DNA of 64,000 nucleotides from Streptomyces sp. V3I8 (GTDB taxonomy: Bacteria; Actinomycetota; Actinomycetes; Streptomycetales; Streptomycetaceae): positions 3,782,001 through 3,846,000 of the forward strand of contig NZ_JAUSZL010000002.1 in assembly GCF_030817535.1 (NCBI RefSeq). Reading direction: 5' to 3'. The notes under the pieces were generated by a model. The model was given only the letters and a program-made list of their open reading frames with translations. It was not told the DNA's origin and did no database searches. Positions 1 to 8,384 of this stretch are shown in pieces. Made by a program: the position numbers and the translations under genes. The number at the start of each line of letters is the position of its first letter. The stretch's first letter is position 1.

Positions 1-577
1 CGGCGAGGGCGAGCGCGGCGGCGACGGCGTCATCGCCGACTTCGACAAGGACGGCTACGGCGACATCGCCATCGGCACGTCCCTCCACTCGAAGCACAAG
101 GGCCGCGTCAGCGTCTGGTACGGCTCGTCCGGCGGCCCGTCCCGAAGCGCCCGCTTCACCCAGTCGACCAGTGGCGTCGCCGGGTCCCCGGAGAACTACG
201 ACGAGTTCGGCTCATCCGTCTCGGCGGGCGACGTCAACGGCGACGGCTACGCGGATCTCGCGGTCGGCGTGCGGGGCGAGGACATCGACGGCCGTGACTA
301 CGCGGGCGGCGTGCACGTCCTCAAGGGGCGGGCGAGCGGCCTGTCCGGTACCGGCTCGCAGTGGTTCGCCCGCAACACCCCCGGCGTACCGGGGCCGTTG
401 ACGGCCAACGATGAGTTCGGTGGTCTGGTACGGCTGCGCGACATCGAGGGTGACAAGACGGCCGACCTGTACGTGAGCGGCCTCGACTCGCTGCGGCTGC
501 CCGGCTCGGCCGGCGGCATCACCACGGCGGGTGCGACGGAATACGACACGGCGCCCATCAGCGGCTTCCTGGAATAA
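1..577 (+). CDS. FG-GAP repeat protein, C-terminal part (5' end outside window)
   Basis: An open frame enters from the left edge (codons begin at base 2) and ends at TAA 575-577. It contains integrin-alpha-like FG-GAP units with Asp-rich calcium loops, e.g. DFDKDGYGDIAIG near the start and DVNGDGYADLAVG near bases 231-270, followed by a weaker unit. Such repeats build beta-propellers, usually on secreted or surface proteins of Streptomyces. No start or signal peptide can be seen because the gene is cut by the window edge. It converges on the ATPase gene ending at 693. The propeller fold is well supported; any ligand or enzymatic role is not visible. Confidence 0.85.
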   Translation, partial: GEGERGGDGVIADFDKDGYGDIAIGTSLHSKHKGRVSVWYGSSGGPSRSARFTQSTSGVAGSPENYDEFGSSVSAGDVNGDGYADLAVGVRGEDIDGRDYAGGVHVLKGRASGLSGTGSQWFARNTPGVPGPLTANDEFGGLVRLRDIEGDKTADLYVSGLDSLRLPGSAGGITTAGATEYDTAPISGFLE

Positions 578-663
578 GCCTTCCAGGCGGCCGGGCGCGT
601 CCTCGTTCTGCGTGCCGGTCCGCGGCCGGGCTGTCGTGCGCGTGCGGGCCGGTGGGGGCCGAT

Positions 664-684
664 CGCGCAGTTCCCCGCGCCCCT
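664..684 (-). repeat. Dispersed intergenic element, copy 1
   Basis: The plus strand reads CGCGCAGTTCCCCGCGCCCC then T. It is one of eight near-identical copies in the window. It lies 8 bases beyond the stop of the minus-strand ATPase gene and is flanked, as in other copies, by a GGTGGGGGCC block on one side. The following CCCTGAAAGGG can fold into a small hairpin. Confidence 0.75.
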
Positions 685-692
685 GAAAGGGC

Positions 693-3122
693 TCAGGTGT
701 CCGGGGTGCCCCTCACGCGGGATCGCATCAGCAGGGCCCAGGGGTAGTCGGGGCGGAGTTCGAGTGCGCGGTCGAGGTCGGCCAGGGCCTCCTCGTCGCG
801 GGCCAGTTCGTGGAGGGACGCTCCGCGGCTCGCCAGCGCCGAGGCGTAGTCGGGCAGGAGCGCGACGGCCCTGCCCAGCTCGGTGACGGCCTCCTCGAAG
901 CGGCCGGCCAGGCGGTAGGCGTCGCCGCGTTCCGACGCGACCCAGGGCGCGTCGGGTGCGGCCCGGACCGCCCGGTCGAGGTCGGCGAACGCCTCGGCCT
1001 CCTCGCCCCGGGCGCGGCGCAGACGGGCCCTGCGCACCAGCGCCCACGGGTCGTCCTCCTCGATGCCGAGCGCCCGGTCGAAGTCGGCCAGCGCCTCGTC
1101 GTACCGCCCGAGTGCGTGCCGGCACACGGCCCGGCCGGCCAGCGGCCCGGCGGCGGCCGGGTCGAGGGCGACGGCGCGGTCGAAGTCGGCGACGGCCTCC
1201 TCGAAGCGGCCCGCCAGCCGGTAGGCCTCCGCGCGCCCGGCGATGATCCACGCGGTGCCGGGCGCCAGTTCGTCCGCCCGGTCGAGGGCGGCCAGCGCGG
1301 CCGGGAAGTCGCCCAGCAGGTGGTGGGTGAACCCGCGGCCGTAGTGGGCGCGGGCGAGCCGGGGGTCGAGTTCCAGGGCCCGGTCGTACTCGGCGAGGGC
1401 CTGCCGGTACTCCCCGGCGTGGCGCAGTTCCCTGCCCCGCAGGGTGTGCGCCAGGGCCCGGCCGGCCGTGTCGGGTCCGGGCCGGGCGAGGAGCAGGCCC
1501 ATCGCCCCGGCGATGCCGGACCCGTCGTCGTCGAGGGCCTCGCCCAGCCGCGTACCCCACGCGCGGAGGTCGGGACTGTCCGCCGCGTCGCCCGCGTCCT
1601 CCAGCATCCGCGCCCAGCGGCGGCCGGCGACACGGTCCTCGCGGCAGGCCTCGACCAGTGCCCGCAGCGCCGCGCCGAGCGCCGCGGCGGGCCGGGCGCA
1701 GAGCAGGTGGTAGGTCTCCTCCAGGCGCAGCCCGTGCCACTCCTCGTCCGCCCACAGGTCGTCGCCCTCCCGCCCCTCCTCGGCCTCGCCCCGCCACCGC
1801 GCGAACGCCTCCGCCAGCCGTCGGTGCCGGGCGGCCCACTCGCGCGGGGACCGGCGTCGCTCCAGGCGCAGCATCGGCGCCCGTACGACGTCGTGGTAGC
1901 GCGTCCGCGTCCCGTGGACGCCGACGAAGGGGAGCCCGGTCAGCCATTCGTACAGGGCGTCGAGTTCGCCGTCCGGGCGGTCGGTGACCAGGACCCGGAA
2001 CACGTCCGCGTCCACCTGCCGGGGCAGCGCGCAGATGCGGGCGACCTGGCGGCGGGCGTCGTCGGCCTCCCACTGCAGGAACCGTTTGACGGCGGTGGCG
2101 CTCGGATCGTCTACGTCGTCCGGGGCGCCGGGGCGGGCCTGCGCGAGCGTCGACACGAGGACGGGCAGGCCGCCGGTGAGGCGCAGCACCTCCTTGACGA
2201 CCGGTTCGGCGACGACCCCCTTCCCGGCGAGGAGGCCGCGCGCCTCGGACTCGGTGAACGGCGCCAGCGACACGTCCGCCACGGAGCCCACGCCGCTCCA
2301 GCGGGCGGTGTCCAGGGGGCGCTGTCCCGCGGTGACCACCACGACGGAGGCGGGCAGCCCGCCGTCCGCCCCGTGGCGCGTGACCAGCTCGTACAGCCAC
2401 GGGTCGAGGAACGGCCCGGTCCTCTCGTACGTGTCGAAGAACAGGACGGCCGACGCCGCGACCGACGCCGCGGCGGAGGCCGCCGTACGCAGTTCGCGCA
2501 GCAGGACCGGGGTGAGCACCCGCTCCGGGAACATCACCAGGTCGATGTCGTCGGGGTCACGGAAGCGGGCGCTCAGGCCGGTGCGCAGGCGGTCCGCGTG
2601 CTGGGCGAGCAGGTCGGCGGGGAGTGCGCCCGTGAGGAGACCGGCGCCCGGCACGACCGCTCCGACGGCCGCGAGGCCGAGCCCCACGGCGGTCCGGCTG
2701 CCGGCCGAGGGGCCCGGGGGCGCCCCCGGCTCCGGCGCGAGCGCCGCGAGGGCGGCGGCCTCCGCCTCGTGCCGCCGCTCCCGGTACACGGCCAGCCGCC
2801 GCTCCAGCTCCTTCAGCCGCCGCCCCTGCTCGGCGAACTGCCGCGCCACCTCGGCCATCGCCTCCGGCACGCTCCCGGCCCGTTCGTCGACGTACGCCGT
2901 CAGCGCGCCGCGTTCGCGTGCGAGGTGCCGCAACTCCTGGACGAGGTAGGTCTTCCCGACGCCGGCGGTGCCGTGCACGTGGAAGCGGAAGCGGCGCCGG
3001 ACGTCCCCGACCGGGGCGTCGAGGTTCGCCAGGAACGCGGCCCGCTCGTCGTCGCGGCCCACGAACCCGGCCCGGTTGCCCTGCTGGATCAGCTCCTGCC
3101 ACGACGCCCGCGCCCGCTCCAC
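693..3122 (-). CDS. STAND-like ATPase with C-terminal TPR repeats
   Basis: A protein of 809 residues. After a short helix comes a P-loop, GTAGVGKT at residues 51-58, and a Walker-B-like AVLFFDTYERTG near residue 225, so this is an AAA/NACHT-type (STAND) NTPase. From about residue 555 to the end there are six or seven tetratricopeptide repeats (units such as GEYRQALAEYDRALELDP), a usual protein-binding sensor module. No DNA-binding, nuclease, kinase or membrane segment is visible. STAND proteins act as ATP-dependent signalling switches; the partner here is unknown. It stands alone, converging on the FG-GAP gene. A conflict or defence role is possible for this architecture but nothing adjacent supports it. 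Confidence 0.85.
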   Translation of the reverse strand: MERARASWQELIQQGNRAGFVGRDDERAAFLANLDAPVGDVRRRFRFHVHGTAGVGKTYLVQELRHLARERGALTAYVDERAGSVPEAMAEVARQFAEQGRRLKELERRLAVYRERRHEAEAAALAALAPEPGAPPGPSAGSRTAVGLGLAAVGAVVPGAGLLTGALPADLLAQHADRLRTGLSARFRDPDDIDLVMFPERVLTPVLLRELRTAASAAASVAASAVLFFDTYERTGPFLDPWLYELVTRHGADGGLPASVVVVTAGQRPLDTARWSGVGSVADVSLAPFTESEARGLLAGKGVVAEPVVKEVLRLTGGLPVLVSTLAQARPGAPDDVDDPSATAVKRFLQWEADDARRQVARICALPRQVDADVFRVLVTDRPDGELDALYEWLTGLPFVGVHGTRTRYHDVVRAPMLRLERRRSPREWAARHRRLAEAFARWRGEAEEGREGDDLWADEEWHGLRLEETYHLLCARPAAALGAALRALVEACREDRVAGRRWARMLEDAGDAADSPDLRAWGTRLGEALDDDGSGIAGAMGLLLARPGPDTAGRALAHTLRGRELRHAGEYRQALAEYDRALELDPRLARAHYGRGFTHHLLGDFPAALAALDRADELAPGTAWIIAGRAEAYRLAGRFEEAVADFDRAVALDPAAAGPLAGRAVCRHALGRYDEALADFDRALGIEEDDPWALVRRARLRRARGEEAEAFADLDRAVRAAPDAPWVASERGDAYRLAGRFEEAVTELGRAVALLPDYASALASRGASLHELARDEEALADLDRALELRPDYPWALLMRSRVRGTPDT

Positions 3123-3230
3123 CGACCCGCCTCCACCCTGCTCCGGTGTCTCCGTCCACCCTCAGTGTGGATCAACCCGGCGTGCTCGGGCCAGGATTCG
3201 GCGAGTCGCGCGCTCCGGTCCGCGGACGGG

Positions 3231-3665
3231 TCACCCGGCCATGTGATCCGGTACCAGTTCGGCCCACACCGTCTTGCCGCCCGGGCCCGGGCCGTCCGTC
3301 ACGCCCCAGCGGTCCGCGTACGCCGCCACGAGCAGCAGGCCGCGGCCGGACTCCTCCCCGGTCCCGGCCGGAGCCGGGATCTGCGGGAGCCGGTCGCCGC
3401 GGGCGTCGGCCACCGCGATGCGCAGGGTGCCGGTCCCGTCGAGGCCGAGCGTCAGTCTGAAGTCCCGGCCCGGTACGAGTCCGTGCAGCACGGCGTTGGA
3501 CGCGAGCTCGGCGACGACCTGCTCGGCGGCACCGGAAGGCTGACCCCAGTCGGCGAGTTGACGTTCCGTGAGCAGGCGGGCGAGTCGGGCACCCCGGCGC
3601 GTGGCGGACAACAGCACGGTGAAGTGCCGTACGGGGGCGAAGGTTCGAGTGGTTCCTTGGTTCAC
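3231..3665 (-). CDS. RsbW-type ATP-binding protein (HATPase_c)
   Basis: 144 residues, GTG start. The single domain is the anti-sigma/histidine-kinase-like ATPase fold: N box ELASNAVLHG near residues 52-61, and a G-rich GEESGRGLLLVAAYADRWG lid near residues 103-121. Proteins of this size in Streptomyces are often encoded beside XRE/DUF397 pairs (the abaA/whiJ type of cluster), and here the gene is divergent from exactly such a pair with a 113-base gap. Likely a soluble kinase or anti-sigma-type switch protein. Its target cannot be named from sequence. Confidence 0.85.
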   Translation of the reverse strand: MNQGTTRTFAPVRHFTVLLSATRRGARLARLLTERQLADWGQPSGAAEQVVAELASNAVLHGLVPGRDFRLTLGLDGTGTLRIAVADARGDRLPQIPAPAGTGEESGRGLLLVAAYADRWGVTDGPGPGGKTVWAELVPDHMAG

Positions 3666-3778
3666 GTCACTCAGCGTGGCCGGTTGTGATTACGCTGAAC
3701 AGCGTCGAAGTCGGTACGGAGCGCGACTGTCCGGACACTGCCCGCAGTCGTCCGGTCCGTACGCGGGAGGTGGGCGGC

Positions 3779-4588
3779 ATGGAGGACGAGGAGGCGGCGG
3801 CCGTGCTCAAGGCGGTCGGACGCCAGATCAAGGCGTGGCGCGAGGCCGCCGGGATGCGGCAGCCGGAGTTCGGGGCCGCGATCGGGTACGGCGAGGAGAT
3901 GGTCTCGTCGGTGGAACGGGGACGGCGGGTCCCCAAGCCGGAGTTCCTGGACAAGGCCGACGAAGTCCTCGGCGCGGCCGGGAAGCTCTCCGCGATGAAG
4001 AAGGACGTGGAGGAGGCCCGCTACCCGAAGAAGGTCCGCGACCTGGCGAAACTGGAAGAGGAGGCCGTCGAACTGGGTTCGTACGCCAACCACTACGTGC
4101 ACGGACTGTTGCAGACCGAGGGGTACGCGCGGTCCCTCTACACGATGCGGCGTCCCTCGTACACGGAGGACGAGATCGACCGGCACGTGAGTGCCCGCAT
4201 GGCACGCCAGAGCATCTTCGAGCGTGTCCCCCGGCCGACGCTCACGTTCGTCCAGGAAGAGGTGACGCTACGACGGCCCCTCGGCGGCAGGATGGTGCTT
4301 CGGCAGCAACTCGAACGCCTTCTGGAGATCGGCGAGTTGAGGCACGTCGAGATCCAGGTGATGCCGACGGACCGCGACGACCACGCAGGCATGGGCGGAC
4401 CGATCCGTCTGCTGAAGTTGCAGGACGGCAACACGGTCGCGCACGAGGAGGGGCAGACCTCCAACCGTCTGATCAGCGATGCCAGAGAGGTGCAGCCTCT
4501 CGAATTGCGCTATGGCATCATCCGAGCCCAGGCTCTCACTCCTCGGGAGTCGCTGATCCTCATCGAGAAGACACTGGGAGAGACATGA
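3779..4588 (+). CDS. XRE-family regulator with DUF5753 (WhiJ-like)
   Basis: 269 residues from ATG 3779, chosen because GGGAGG lies 8 bases upstream; the open frame extends further 5' but without homology. The N-terminus is a helix-turn-helix (VGRQIKAWREAAGMRQPEFG, then IGYGEEMVSSVERGRRVP), the rest the DUF5753 sensor region with the HGLLQTEGYARSL motif. Family members such as WhiJ are DNA-binding regulators working with a small DUF397 partner in development and antibiotic control. Its TGA overlaps the ATG of the DUF397 gene, indicating translational coupling. Confidence 0.9.
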   Translation: MEDEEAAAVLKAVGRQIKAWREAAGMRQPEFGAAIGYGEEMVSSVERGRRVPKPEFLDKADEVLGAAGKLSAMKKDVEEARYPKKVRDLAKLEEEAVELGSYANHYVHGLLQTEGYARSLYTMRRPSYTEDEIDRHVSARMARQSIFERVPRPTLTFVQEEVTLRRPLGGRMVLRQQLERLLEIGELRHVEIQVMPTDRDDHAGMGGPIRLLKLQDGNTVAHEEGQTSNRLISDAREVQPLELRYGIIRAQALTPRESLILIEKTLGET

Positions 4589-4767
4589 CCGCCCTTGTGT
4601 GGTTCAAGAGCAGTTACAGCAGCAATGAAGGCCCTGACTGCGTCGAGGTCGCGATAGCCGCCGCGGACGCCACCGTCCACGTCCGCGACTCCAAGGACAA
4701 GGAAGGCGCGCGGATCGCCTTCGCGGACAGGTCATGGGCCGCCTTCGTCGGGGACTTCTCCGCGTAA
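4585..4767 (+). CDS. DUF397 small protein
   Basis: 60 residues; the ATG overlaps the TGA of the upstream XRE gene. It has the family hallmarks: WFKSSYSSNEGPDCVEVA at the start, VHVRDSKD in the middle and a WAAFVGDF tail. DUF397 proteins are thought to partner the adjacent XRE regulator in a toxin/antitoxin-like or WhiJ-type switch. The coupled arrangement argues that the pair is intact and functional. A DUF397-like scrap without its XRE partner may also exist at 53095-53223. Confidence 0.93.
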   Translation: MTALVWFKSSYSSNEGPDCVEVAIAAADATVHVRDSKDKEGARIAFADRSWAAFVGDFSA

Positions 4768-4816
4768 GAAGCTCCTGGGCACCTGGACGGACAACGTCAC
4801 CGATTGACTTCGGATC

Positions 4817-5655
4817 ATGTCTTCTCCCACGGTCGCCTTCTCCGAGCTCTCGAAGAATTCGAGGCGTGTCGCCGAAACGCCCGACCGGACGCAGCGTGTG
4901 CACATCACGCGCCGGGACGGTGAGGACCTCTACCTGACGACCGCACGCCACGATCAGCAGCGCGAGGAGACGGCGGACATCACGGCACGGCTTCTACGCC
5001 TCTGGTTCTCCGGTGGGACGATCCAGGTCGCCGGCGCCGCGGGCGGGTGGCACCGCCTGGCAGACGACGAGACCGCCTTCGAGGACGGTACCCTCGACCT
5101 TTTTTCGATACCTGGTGTCGAAGTGGGCCCGGACTGGATCCGGTCGATCGGCATCGCCGCCGTTCACGACCATGTCACCGGCCTGGCGCGCCACCTGCTC
5201 GACGCTCTGCACTCGTTGCGGCACGCCAACGGCAGCCCAGCGCCAACGGGCAGCCCATGGCACACATCTACGGCCCGCCTGATACCGAAGGGCGAGGTGC
5301 GACCGTCAGCCTCAACCTGTTGGTCCCCGAGGCGATGTCATCGACGAACGCATCGTGAGCCGTGACAGCTCGGCCCTCGGTATCTCTCTGCGTACCGGCT
5401 GTTTCTGCAACCCGGGTGCCGGCGAGGCGGCGTTCTCCATCGACCCGTCGGCCCTGCGCGGCCTCGAACGCACCCGTGACGGCACCGTCGACGACTACCT
5501 CGCCCGCTCGGGCTTCCCTCCGGAGGCGCTGTGCGCTCTCGGCGGGTCTGTCGTCCAACCGGGCCGACGTCGACGCTTTCCGCACCTTCGCCGCCGACGC
5601 CTACCGCGACCGGATTCCTACGGCCGAGGGTCTCAGCCCGCGACTGCGCTGCTGA
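4817..5655 (+). pseudogene. Chimaeric pseudogene: Phd-like antitoxin start fused to decayed class V aminotransferase
   Basis: The first ~55 codons from ATG 4817 look like a Phd/YefM prevent-host-death antitoxin (AFSELSKNSRRVAET, then VHITRRDGEDLYLTTAR). From about 4980 the same frame becomes the C-terminal half of a class V aminotransferase (RLWFSGGTIQVAG, FEDGTLDLFSIPGVE). That homology continues through three frame changes: at a 17-bp tandem duplication (5224-5257), near 5333 (VPE to GDVIDERIVSRD), and near 5530 (to LSSNRADVDAFRTFA), ending at 5655. The conserved TGCFCNPGAGE is at 5398-5430. No toxin partner lies beside it. The aminotransferase is certainly non-functional; a truncated antitoxin product cannot be excluded. 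Confidence 0.8.
5224..5257 (+). repeat. 17-bp tandem duplication causing a frameshift
   Basis: CGCCAACGGCAGCCCA (5224-5239) is repeated at 5241-5257 with one added G. Removing one copy restores the aminotransferase reading from HAN to MAHIYGP, so the duplication is a visible cause of inactivation. Confidence 0.8.
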
Positions 5656-5787
5656 GGTTCCCGAGCCGCACCATGCTCGGCGCCGTCGAACAGGCCAGGG
5701 TCCGGCGGCGCCCTGCGCGTCCCGTCCCGCTCGGCGCTCGGCGCGCTCACCGCGGAAAGGGACCGCCAGGCCTGCTGAACGGCAAGG

Positions 5788-6423
5788 TCAGACCGTGATG
5801 CTCTCGCCAGCTGCGAGGGTGAGCAGCGGTGCCTCGGTCAGGGCGCCGATGAACTGTGCGAAAGAGGCGGCTTCCGCGTCGTTCAGGGTCAGGTCGTGGA
5901 TTCGGACGGCGCGTGATGCCTTGGTGGCCCGCACGAAGTCGATGCCCTCACTGACCTTGGTCCACGGGCCGCTCGCCGGTACGAGCAGGGTTTCGACCGT
6001 GACGCCGGGCACGAAGTATGAGTCGCCGGGGTGGTAGACGTTGCCGTCGATCAGGTAGGCGACATTGCTCATGGGCGGCAGGTCGGCGTGGATGGCCGCG
6101 TGGCGCTCACCGAAGACGGCCACTTCGAATCCCGCGGCTTCGAAGCTGTCGCCGGCGGCAATCGCCACGACACGACCGGCGTGCGAACCCAGCTCGGTCG
6201 CCACGTTCGCGGGAGCCCACACCCGCAATGACGGCTGGGCGTCGAGAGCGGCGTTCAGAATGCCGGCGTCGAAGTGGTCGGGGTGGTCGTGCGTGATGAG
6301 CACGACTGTCGTGCCGGCCACCAGTTCCGCGGAGTTCGGTGTGTACGCCCCCGGATCGATCACCAGGGCGGAGCCGTCCTTGGTGAGGACGACGGTGGAA
6401 TGGGTGTGCTTCGTGAGCTCCAT
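5788..6423 (-). CDS. MBL-fold metallohydrolase
   Basis: 211 residues. The metallo-beta-lactamase motif ITHDHPDHFDAG lies near residues 43-54 (HxHxDH-type ligands), with further likely ligands in the PGDSYF segment near residue 132 and at the C-terminal HDL. Small cytoplasmic hydrolases of this UlaG/YcjY-like class are common; substrate unknown. It is transcribed divergently from a MarR gene across a 190-base region carrying a good minus-strand promoter and inverted repeats, so MarR control is likely. Confidence 0.88.
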   Translation of the reverse strand: MELTKHTHSTVVLTKDGSALVIDPGAYTPNSAELVAGTTVVLITHDHPDHFDAGILNAALDAQPSLRVWAPANVATELGSHAGRVVAIAAGDSFEAAGFEVAVFGERHAAIHADLPPMSNVAYLIDGNVYHPGDSYFVPGVTVETLLVPASGPWTKVSEGIDFVRATKASRAVRIHDLTLNDAEAASFAQFIGALTEAPLLTLAAGESITV

Positions 6424-6492
6424 GGTGGCCTTTCGGGGTGAGGTCCGGCCGGCTCCGTAGGCGGTTCCGCAGGGGCGAAGCCAGCTGCAATC

Positions 6493-6538
6493 ATTTGACT
6501 AAGCAAGCGAAGTCTAATCAAATAAGTTGCCCAGTCAA
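6493..6538. promoter_or_regulatory. Divergent promoter/operator between MBL hydrolase and MarR genes
   Basis: An imperfect dyad pairs ATTTGACTAAG (6493-6503) with AGTCTAATCAAAT (6511-6523). On the minus strand a TTGACT -35 (complement of 6533-6538) is 16 bases from a TAGACT -10 (complement of 6511-6516), reading toward the MBL gene. The AT-rich segment stands out from the GC-rich surroundings. The dyad overlaps the -10, as expected for a repressor site. Confidence 0.6.
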
Positions 6539-6617
6539 GTGATCCTATAAGTGGGCGAGGCTGTCTCCCCCCGGTCGAGTAGGATCCGGCCATGGCAAAG
6601 ACGGCGCGGCGGTCGTG

Positions 6618-7082
6618 ATGGCTCAAGGAGAAGACCGTCAGACGTGGGACTCGTTCACCAGCGTGTTGGTGTGGTTGCCCGCAGCCCTCGACAATCAGTT
6701 GCAGCGTGATGCCGAGTTGACGCTCTTCGAGTACGGCATCCTGTGGGCTCTGTCCCAAGCCGACAAGCGCACCCTGCGGATGAGCGAGCTGGCGGTGGTG
6801 GCCAACGCCTCGCTCTCTAAACTGTCCCGCGCGGTCAGCCGCCTGGAACGCCGTGGGTGGGTAAATCGCGCACCGGATCCCGCCGACGGGCGCTATACCC
6901 TGGCCACCCTCAGTGACGCCGGACTGGACAAGGCCGTCGATGCCACCCCCGGCCACGTCGACGCCGTCAAGCGGCTCGTCTTCGACCAGCTCACCCAGAC
7001 CCAGCTCCGTCAGCTGGGCCAGATCAGCAACCGGATCCTGCGCGCCGTCCAGGCGGAAGGCGACCGCCCGCCCCAGTCCTGA
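6618..7082 (+). CDS. MarR-family transcriptional regulator
   Basis: 154 residues from ATG 6618 (GTG 6615 is in frame). The winged helix is clear: MSELAVVANASLSKLSRAVS is the recognition region and RRGWVNRAPDPADGRYTLATLSDAG the wing. It probably binds the dyad at 6493-6523 and controls the divergent hydrolase and itself. An upstream eight-codon ORF starts at ATG 6592 and its TGA overlaps ATG 6618, so translation may be coupled, or the true N-terminus may have been cut by a frameshift. Confidence 0.9.
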   Translation: MAQGEDRQTWDSFTSVLVWLPAALDNQLQRDAELTLFEYGILWALSQADKRTLRMSELAVVANASLSKLSRAVSRLERRGWVNRAPDPADGRYTLATLSDAGLDKAVDATPGHVDAVKRLVFDQLTQTQLRQLGQISNRILRAVQAEGDRPPQS

Positions 7083-7093
7083 CAGGCCGGGAC

Positions 7094-7907
7094 ATGCGTC
7101 GTCGTGCCCGTCGGCGCCCGTCCCGCCTGGCGCGAGAAGCGCTCCCGGCTCGGCTTGCCCGGTGTAGCCCGGGCTCTCACGAGCCGTGGTGCCGCCGGTG
7201 CGATCGCGTTGCGCCGGAGGCGTTCGGGAAGCGGCGCGCGGGAATCCCCTGGAAATACCTCCCGCATGACTTCCCGAGCCACGGCACCGTCTCTGCCTAC
7301 TACGCTGCCTGGCGCGACGAAGGGTTTATTCGCCCAGCTCAATTACGACCTGACGGGACTGGCTCGCGTGAAGGAGGGGCGCAAGCCCGAGCCGATCGCC
7401 TCCGTGATCGACACCCAGAGCGTGAAGACCTCCAATAAAGTGCCTCTGACCAGCCAGGGAACCGATGGGGCCAAGAAGATCGTCGGAAGGAGGCGTGGCA
7501 TCCTCACCGACACGATCGGCTTCATCCTGGCCGTGATCGTCACCGCCGTCGGCCTGTCGGAGAACGCCCTAGGAATTCGCCTCCTCAACCAGGCCAAGGA
7601 GAAGTCCTCGACCATTCGCAGGAGTTGGGTCGACACTGGCTTCAAGAACGTCGTCGTTGGGTACGGCGCCCGCCTCGGAACGGACGTCGAAGTCGTCGAC
7701 AGAAACCCGGACGCCCGTGGGTTTCACGTTGTGAAAGGCGCTGGGTGGTCGAGAGCGGGGTATCGGTTGGATTGTGATGCACCGTCGTCTCGCCCGAGAC
7801 TACGAGACCCTCACCACCAGCTCCGAAGCCGTGATCCACATCGCATCGGTCGACGACCTCGCCAGACGCATAACGGACGAGACCGTCATCCCAGAGACAC
7901 CGAGTAG
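7094..7907 (+). pseudogene. Decayed IS5-family transposase
   Basis: Transposase homology is spread over three frames. IPWKYLPHDFP then YYAAWRDEGF is in the frame of 7094. LNYDLTGLARVKEGR, IDTQSVKTSNKVPLT and GAKKIVGRRRGILTDT are in the frame of 7104. MHRRLARDYETLTTSSEAVI is in the frame of 7774. The order matches an IS5-type DDE transposase (DTQSVKT carries the first catalytic Asp), with frameshifts near 7325 and 7735-7770. No terminal inverted repeats or target duplications could be identified. A dead insertion sequence between the MarR gene and the ECF41 operon. Confidence 0.8.
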
Positions 7908-7923
7908 CGGGTCCGCCCGCTCA

Positions 7924-7950
7924 CCTCACACTGTGCGGTGCCATTTCGTC
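7924..7950 (+). promoter_or_regulatory. Candidate ECF41-type promoter
   Basis: CCTCACA (7924-7930), exactly 16 bases, then CGTC (7947-7950). The ECF41 group consensus, from memory, is TGTCACA-N16-CGTC. It lies 8 bases before the first ATG of the operon encoding an ECF41 sigma factor, so autoregulation and an almost leaderless transcript are implied. Confidence 0.6.
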
Positions 7951-7958
7951 ATACGGGT

Positions 7959-8384
7959 ATGAACACGAAAATCCGGTACGCCTGCCTCGGGTTCCTGGGT
8001 GTGACCGCGCTGTACACCGGGGTCTGGGCCTACTTCGCGCCGCGGGCGTGGCACGCGAGTTTTCCCGGGTTCGGGATGAGCTGGCTGCCGCAACTGGGGC
8101 CCTACAACGAACACCTCGCCAAGGACGCCGGTGCCATGTTCCTGGCGCTGGCGGCGCTGACCGCCGTCGCGGTCCGGTCCGTGCGCAACACCCGGCTCGT
8201 GCAGACGACCGGCGCCGCCTGGCTGGTCTTCAACGTGCTGCACCTCAGCTACCACACGCAGCACCTCGGCATGTACGGCACGCGTGACCAGGTCCTCAAC
8301 GTCGTCCTGCTGTCGGCGCTGGTCCTGGCGTCGGCCGTTCTCCTCGTACCGGGAAAGGAAGGTTCGTCATGCGCGTCGCGGTAG
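7959..8384 (+). CDS. Small membrane protein, first gene of ECF41 operon
   Basis: 141 residues from ATG 7959. About four hydrophobic segments are visible (YACLGFLGVTALYTGVWAYF; AMFLALAALTAVAV; TGAAWLVFNVLHLSYH; VLLSALVLASAVLLV), so an integral membrane protein. No catalytic motif recognised. It overlaps the next gene by 16 bases and is preceded by a candidate ECF41 promoter, so it is probably a main target of the sigma factor two genes downstream. A GTG at 7938 is in frame but would lie inside the promoter. Confidence 0.8.
   Translation: MNTKIRYACLGFLGVTALYTGVWAYFAPRAWHASFPGFGMSWLPQLGPYNEHLAKDAGAMFLALAALTAVAVRSVRNTRLVQTTGAAWLVFNVLHLSYHTQHLGMYGTRDQVLNVVLLSALVLASAVLLVPGKEGSSCASR

Noticed and set aside
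810..3689. 959-codon plus-strand open frame opposite the STAND ATPase and ATPase genes
   Set aside because: High-GC antisense shadow: Arg/Gly/Pro-rich without any domain, while the minus strand encodes P-loop and TPR motifs.
5355..5798. 147-codon frame with TGCFCNPGAGE as a small intact gene
   Set aside because: Conserved aminotransferase sequence enters from another frame and leaves into a third; it is a fragment of a pseudogene.
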